A stretch of 64,000 nucleotides of DNA, taken from positions 1,872,001 through 1,936,000 of the forward strand of contig NZ_CP024199.1 of the NCBI RefSeq assembly GCF_002844375.1, given 5' to 3'. Shown here piece after piece: positions 60,777-64,000 of this stretch; position 1 is the first letter of the stretch, and every line of letters starts with the position of its first letter. The notes beneath the pieces were generated by a model, which saw only the letters and a list, made by a program, of their open reading frames with translations, ran no database searches and had not been told where the DNA came from. The position numbers and the translations under genes were made by a program. This stretch comes from Thalassospira marina (GTDB taxonomy: Bacteria > Pseudomonadota > Alphaproteobacteria > Rhodospirillales > Thalassospiraceae).

Positions 60777-62369
60777 GTGTCAGATACGATACACGCAGCG
60801 CACGGTACCGGGGCAACCGGTACCGTGCCGCCCGCCATTGAACTGCGCGGCATTGATAAGCGGTTCGGTGCGGTTCACGCCAATAATTCAATTGATCTGA
60901 AAGTTGAAAAAGGCACCATTCACGGCATCGTCGGCGAAAATGGTGCTGGCAAATCAACATTGATGAGCATCCTTTACGGCTTCTACCAGGCCGATGAAGG
61001 AACCATTCATGTTGACGGGAAGCTTTGCGACATTAAAGGTTCGGAAGACGCCATTGCTGTGGGCATCGGCATGGTGCATCAGCATTTCATGCTGGTTGAA
61101 CCGTTTAGTGTTCTGGAAAATGTGATTTTGGGCGTGGAAGGCGGTGCTGTTCTGCGTGAAGGCGTGGACAAGGCCCGCGAAGAACTGCGCCGGCTTGAAC
61201 GCGAATACTCCCTTGATATCGACCCTGACGCCATTGTTGGCGAATTGTCGGTCGGGTTGCAGCAACGCGTTGAAATTTTAAAGGCCCTGTATCGCGGGGC
61301 TGAAATTCTTATTCTGGACGAACCAACGGGCGTTTTAACCCCGCAGGAAGCCGACCACCTGTTTCGTATTCTTGAAACCCTGAAACAGCAGGGAAAAACG
61401 GTGGTTTTGATCACGCATAAACTGCGCGAGATCATGGCGGCAACCGACAATGTTTCGGTCATGCGCCAGGGTGAAATGGTGGCCCATCGTCACACCGCCG
61501 ACACCAGCCCGGAAGAACTTTCTGAATTAATGGTGGGGCGCAAGGTATTGTTGCGCCTTGAAAAAGGCGAAGCCAAACCGCGCGATACCATTTTGCAGGT
61601 GGAAAACCTGTGCGTTGATACCAGCACTGGTGTCCGCAAGGTGAAAAATGCCAGCTTTCATGTGCGTGCGGGTGAAATTGTTGGCATTGCCGGTGTTTCG
61701 GGCAATGGACAAAGCGAATTGTTAGAAGCCCTTGGCGGTATCCGTTCCGTCAGTGAGGGGCAGGTGACACTGAATGGCCAGGATGTAACGCCAGGGCGCG
61801 GTGTTGGCCCGGCAGAGCTGCGCCAGCGTGGTGTGGCCCATGTCCCCGAAGATCGCCATCGTATGGCGATGGTAACAGCCTTTTCCGCCGAAGAAGCCGC
61901 GATTCTGGGCTATCAGGATGACAAGGCCTATCAAAAGGGGCCGTTGCTTGACTGGGGCAAAATTGCCGGTGCAACCCGCCATATGATGGAAGAATTCGAT
62001 GTTCGCCCGGCAGATCCGCATTTGAAGGCCGCGAATTTTTCGGGCGGGAACCAGCAGAAACTGGTGCTGGCGCGTGAAATGATGCGTGACCCGGACCTGC
62101 TGCTGGTTGGGCAGCCAACCCGTGGTGTGGATATTGGCGCCATTGAATTTATTCACAAACGCATTGTCGCCATGCGTGATGCGGGCAAGGCCGTTTTGCT
62201 GGTTTCGGTTGAACTTGATGAAATCATGTCGCTGTCAGACCGTATTTTGGTGATGTGCGACGGGTACATTGTAGGCGAGGTTGATGCCGCAGACGCAAAT
62301 GAACGGGTATTGGGCCTGATGATGGCTGGTGTTGATCCGAAACAGGCCGAAGCGGAGGCCGGGAAATGA
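60777..62369 (+). CDS. ABC transporter, double ATP-binding protein (nucleoside/sugar type)
   Basis: 530-residue protein with two ABC modules. The first has Walker A GENGAGKST, signature ELSVGLQQRVEIL and Walker B ILILDEPTGVL. The second has the degenerate Walker A GVSGNGQSELLEAL and signature FSGGNQQKLVLARE. This layout is typical of the CUT2/BMP class (RbsA- and NupA-like). It begins with GTG at 60777 with GGGGA upstream. The TGA overlaps the permease ATG (ATGA). Confidence 0.94.
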   Translation: MSDTIHAAHGTGATGTVPPAIELRGIDKRFGAVHANNSIDLKVEKGTIHGIVGENGAGKSTLMSILYGFYQADEGTIHVDGKLCDIKGSEDAIAVGIGMVHQHFMLVEPFSVLENVILGVEGGAVLREGVDKAREELRRLEREYSLDIDPDAIVGELSVGLQQRVEILKALYRGAEILILDEPTGVLTPQEADHLFRILETLKQQGKTVVLITHKLREIMAATDNVSVMRQGEMVAHRHTADTSPEELSELMVGRKVLLRLEKGEAKPRDTILQVENLCVDTSTGVRKVKNASFHVRAGEIVGIAGVSGNGQSELLEALGGIRSVSEGQVTLNGQDVTPGRGVGPAELRQRGVAHVPEDRHRMAMVTAFSAEEAAILGYQDDKAYQKGPLLDWGKIAGATRHMMEEFDVRPADPHLKAANFSGGNQQKLVLAREMMRDPDLLLVGQPTRGVDIGAIEFIHKRIVAMRDAGKAVLLVSVELDEIMSLSDRILVMCDGYIVGEVDAADANERVLGLMMAGVDPKQAEAEAGK

Positions 62370-63484
62370 GTGATACCATCCAACTTCCGCGCTGGATCGA
62401 TGTTGGCGTCCTGCCGCTGATGAACCTGGTTCTGGCTTTTCTGATTTCCGGTCTGGTCGTGATGGCCATTGGCGAAGACCCGACCGAAGTTGTGCGCATC
62501 ATGCTGTATGGTGCATTCGGCTATGAAGAAGCGGTGGGTTACACCCTTTATTACACCACCAATTTCGTCTTTACCGGTCTGGCTTTTGCGGTGGCATTTC
62601 ATGCCGGGCTGTTCAATATCGGTGTTGAAGGCCAGGCCTATATTGGTGGTCTGGGGGTAACACTGGCGGCCCTTTACCTTAATTGGATTCCGGCCCCCCT
62701 TATGCCGGTTGTCAGCATCCTTGCTGCGGCGCTTTTTGGGGCGGCCTGGGCCTATATCCCGGCTTATTTGCAGGCGCGGCGCGGGTCGCATGTGGTGATT
62801 ACCACCATCATGTTTAACTTCATTGCCTCATCGCTGATGGTTTATCTGCTGGTAAATGTGTTGCGCCCGCAAGGCTCGATGACGCCGGAAAGTGCCGCAA
62901 TCGATGAAAACCTGACGCTACCCTATATCCACGATATGGCGGGGTGGTTCGGGTTTGATATGGCCAGCAGCCCGCTGAACTTTTCCTTTGTCTATGCGAT
63001 TGCGTGCTGCGTGCTGGTTTGGCTGTTTATCTGGCATACGCGCTGGGGTTATGCCATTCGTACCGTGGGTGCCAATGCCGCAGCTGCAACCTTTGCCGGG
63101 ATCGAACCGGGCCGTTATATCATTCTTGCCATGATGATTTCGGGTGGGCTTGGCGGCTTTATGGCACTTAATGAAGTCATGGGTGTTCAGCATCGCCTGC
63201 TGATCGATTTTACCGCCGGGTATGGCTTTGTCGGTATTGCTGTCGCCCTGATGGGCCGGAATCATCCGTTTGGTATTTTCCTTTCAGCCCTGTTGTTTGG
63301 CATGCTTTATCAGGGCGGGGCGGAGCTTTCGTTTGAAATTCCGACCATTACCAATGACATGGTTGTGGTTATTCAGGGTCTGGTCATTTTGTGCACCGGT
63401 GCGCTTGAACATATGTTCCGCCCGCGTGTCACCCGGATCTATACGGCCTGGCGGTTGCGCCAGCGTGCGCAGGAGGCTGCATAA
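62366..63484 (+). CDS. ABC transporter permease (nucleoside type)
   Basis: 372-residue permease with about nine or ten helices. FHAGLFNIGVEGQAYIGGLGV and GANAAAATFAGIEPGRYIILAMMISGGLGG are BPD_transp_2-family blocks. It pairs with the second permease, typical of nucleoside BMP importers with two permease subunits (NupP/NupQ-like). A 1-nt overlap joins it to the next gene (TAATG). Confidence 0.93.
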   Translation: MSDTIQLPRWIDVGVLPLMNLVLAFLISGLVVMAIGEDPTEVVRIMLYGAFGYEEAVGYTLYYTTNFVFTGLAFAVAFHAGLFNIGVEGQAYIGGLGVTLAALYLNWIPAPLMPVVSILAAALFGAAWAYIPAYLQARRGSHVVITTIMFNFIASSLMVYLLVNVLRPQGSMTPESAAIDENLTLPYIHDMAGWFGFDMASSPLNFSFVYAIACCVLVWLFIWHTRWGYAIRTVGANAAAATFAGIEPGRYIILAMMISGGLGGFMALNEVMGVQHRLLIDFTAGYGFVGIAVALMGRNHPFGIFLSALLFGMLYQGGAELSFEIPTITNDMVVVIQGLVILCTGALEHMFRPRVTRIYTAWRLRQRAQEAA

Positions 63485-64000
63485 TGGATAATTTCCAAAT
63501 GGTCGTCCTGTTGCTTGACGCAACAATGCGGACATCGACTCCCCTGATCCTTGCTGCCCTTGCTGGCATGTTTTCCGAACGGGCAGGGACCATCAACCTG
63601 GCCCTTGAAGGCATGATGCTGGGTGGGGCGTTTTCGGCGGCCTGTGTTGCCTATTATACCGACAGCCACTGGCTTGGGCTTGGTGCTGCTGTGCTGACAA
63701 CAATGGCCCTGTCACTGCTGCATGGTTTTGCCTGCATCACGCATAAGGGCAATCAGGTTGTATCGGGCATGGCGATCAACATTCTGATGTCCGGCCTGAC
63801 AGCACTTGTGGGTATTGCCCTGTTTGCCCAGGGTGGCAAAACCCCGGCGCTTGACCATGATGCACGTTTCCAGCCGATCACCCTGCCGGGTGCGGATGCG
63901 GTGGCCAATGTGCCGGTGTTGGGTTCGCTTTATTCCGAACTGATCAGCGGGCACAACATTTTGGTTTATGTTGCGTTTCTGGCAGTACCGGCATCCTGGT
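63484..64000 (+). CDS. ABC transporter permease, second subunit (3' end cut by window)
   Basis: 172 codons are visible and the frame is still open at the window end. FSERAGTINLALEGMMLGGAFSA is the permease signature of the BPD_transp_2 family, followed by hydrophobic helices and NQVVSGMAINILMSGLTAL. It overlaps the previous permease by one base. The remaining C-terminal third lies outside. Confidence 0.92.
   Translation, partial: MDNFQMVVLLLDATMRTSTPLILAALAGMFSERAGTINLALEGMMLGGAFSAACVAYYTDSHWLGLGAAVLTTMALSLLHGFACITHKGNQVVSGMAINILMSGLTALVGIALFAQGGKTPALDHDARFQPITLPGADAVANVPVLGSLYSELISGHNILVYVAFLAVPASW

Noticed and set aside
1..64000. CRISPR array, IS transposase or prophage genes
   Set aside because: No regularly spaced repeats, transposase motifs or phage structural genes were seen.

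Overview
The window reads as chromosome of an alphaproteobacterium. Housekeeping genes (gatCAB, rnr, topA, dprA, plsY, pyrB with a catalytically degenerate pyrC partner, ruvX, rpmG, tdk) and the mix of TRAP and ABC uptake systems suggest a marine Rhodospirillales member of the Thalassospira type. That genus-level guess is inference from gene style, not from a marker gene. I saw no IS transposase, integrase, phage module or CRISPR array. Most of the window is ordinary core genome with short operons, many of them joined by ATGA or TAATG overlaps.

Layout. 1-3460 (-): dusA, a stand-alone MnmC-type tRNA oxidase and an MFS transporter, translationally coupled. 3610-4643 (+): yffB and a HAD phosphatase. 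4721-7639 (-): gamma-glutamyltransferase and an alpha/beta hydrolase. 8027-9447 (+): a Crp-type regulator, a perfect CRP box driving a probable small RNA, and a DUF423 protein. 9449-9719: a 270-bp nested foldback repeat. 9867-12372 (-): rpmG, an S41 lipoprotein protease, DUF983. 12573-13361 (+): an Hpt protein with a dead receiver domain. 13472-23149 (-): rnr, topA, dprA, plsY, pseudo-pyrC, pyrB. 23300-29433: an AEC transporter, a VOC protein, ruvX, then gatCAB. 29501-35293: an FMN reductase, an AraC regulator divergent from an Fsr-type exporter, copZ, tdk, and the divergent argO/argP pair. 35420-38992 (+): pqiABC. 39328-43482 (+): an unknown 565-aa protein, a GlxA-type regulator and an MFS protein. 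43723-46368: small genes, yfcG, tRNA-Ser(GCU), an AT-rich orphan membrane protein and a RAM-domain protein.

The most interesting block is 46524-56290. An RpiR-family regulator is divergent from a TRAP transporter (small permease, large permease, Tat-type binding protein). These are followed by a glutamine-synthetase-like ligase, an aldehyde dehydrogenase, an iron-type alcohol dehydrogenase and a class I glutamine amidotransferase-like hydrolase. This enzyme set fits a gamma-glutamylation route for an amino alcohol: ligate to glutamate, oxidise alcohol to aldehyde to acid, then hydrolyse to glutamate plus amino acid. Both transcription units carry a pair of TGTAA-N6-TTACA palindromes whose centres are exactly 50 bp apart, so the transporter and the pathway look like one regulon under the RpiR protein.

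The right end (56340-64000) looks like nucleoside acquisition: a PfkB-family kinase, a secreted 5'-nucleotidase and a divergent BMP-type ABC importer (binding protein, double ATPase, two permeases, the last cut by the window edge). A perfect 18-bp LacI-style palindrome lies in the divergent region.
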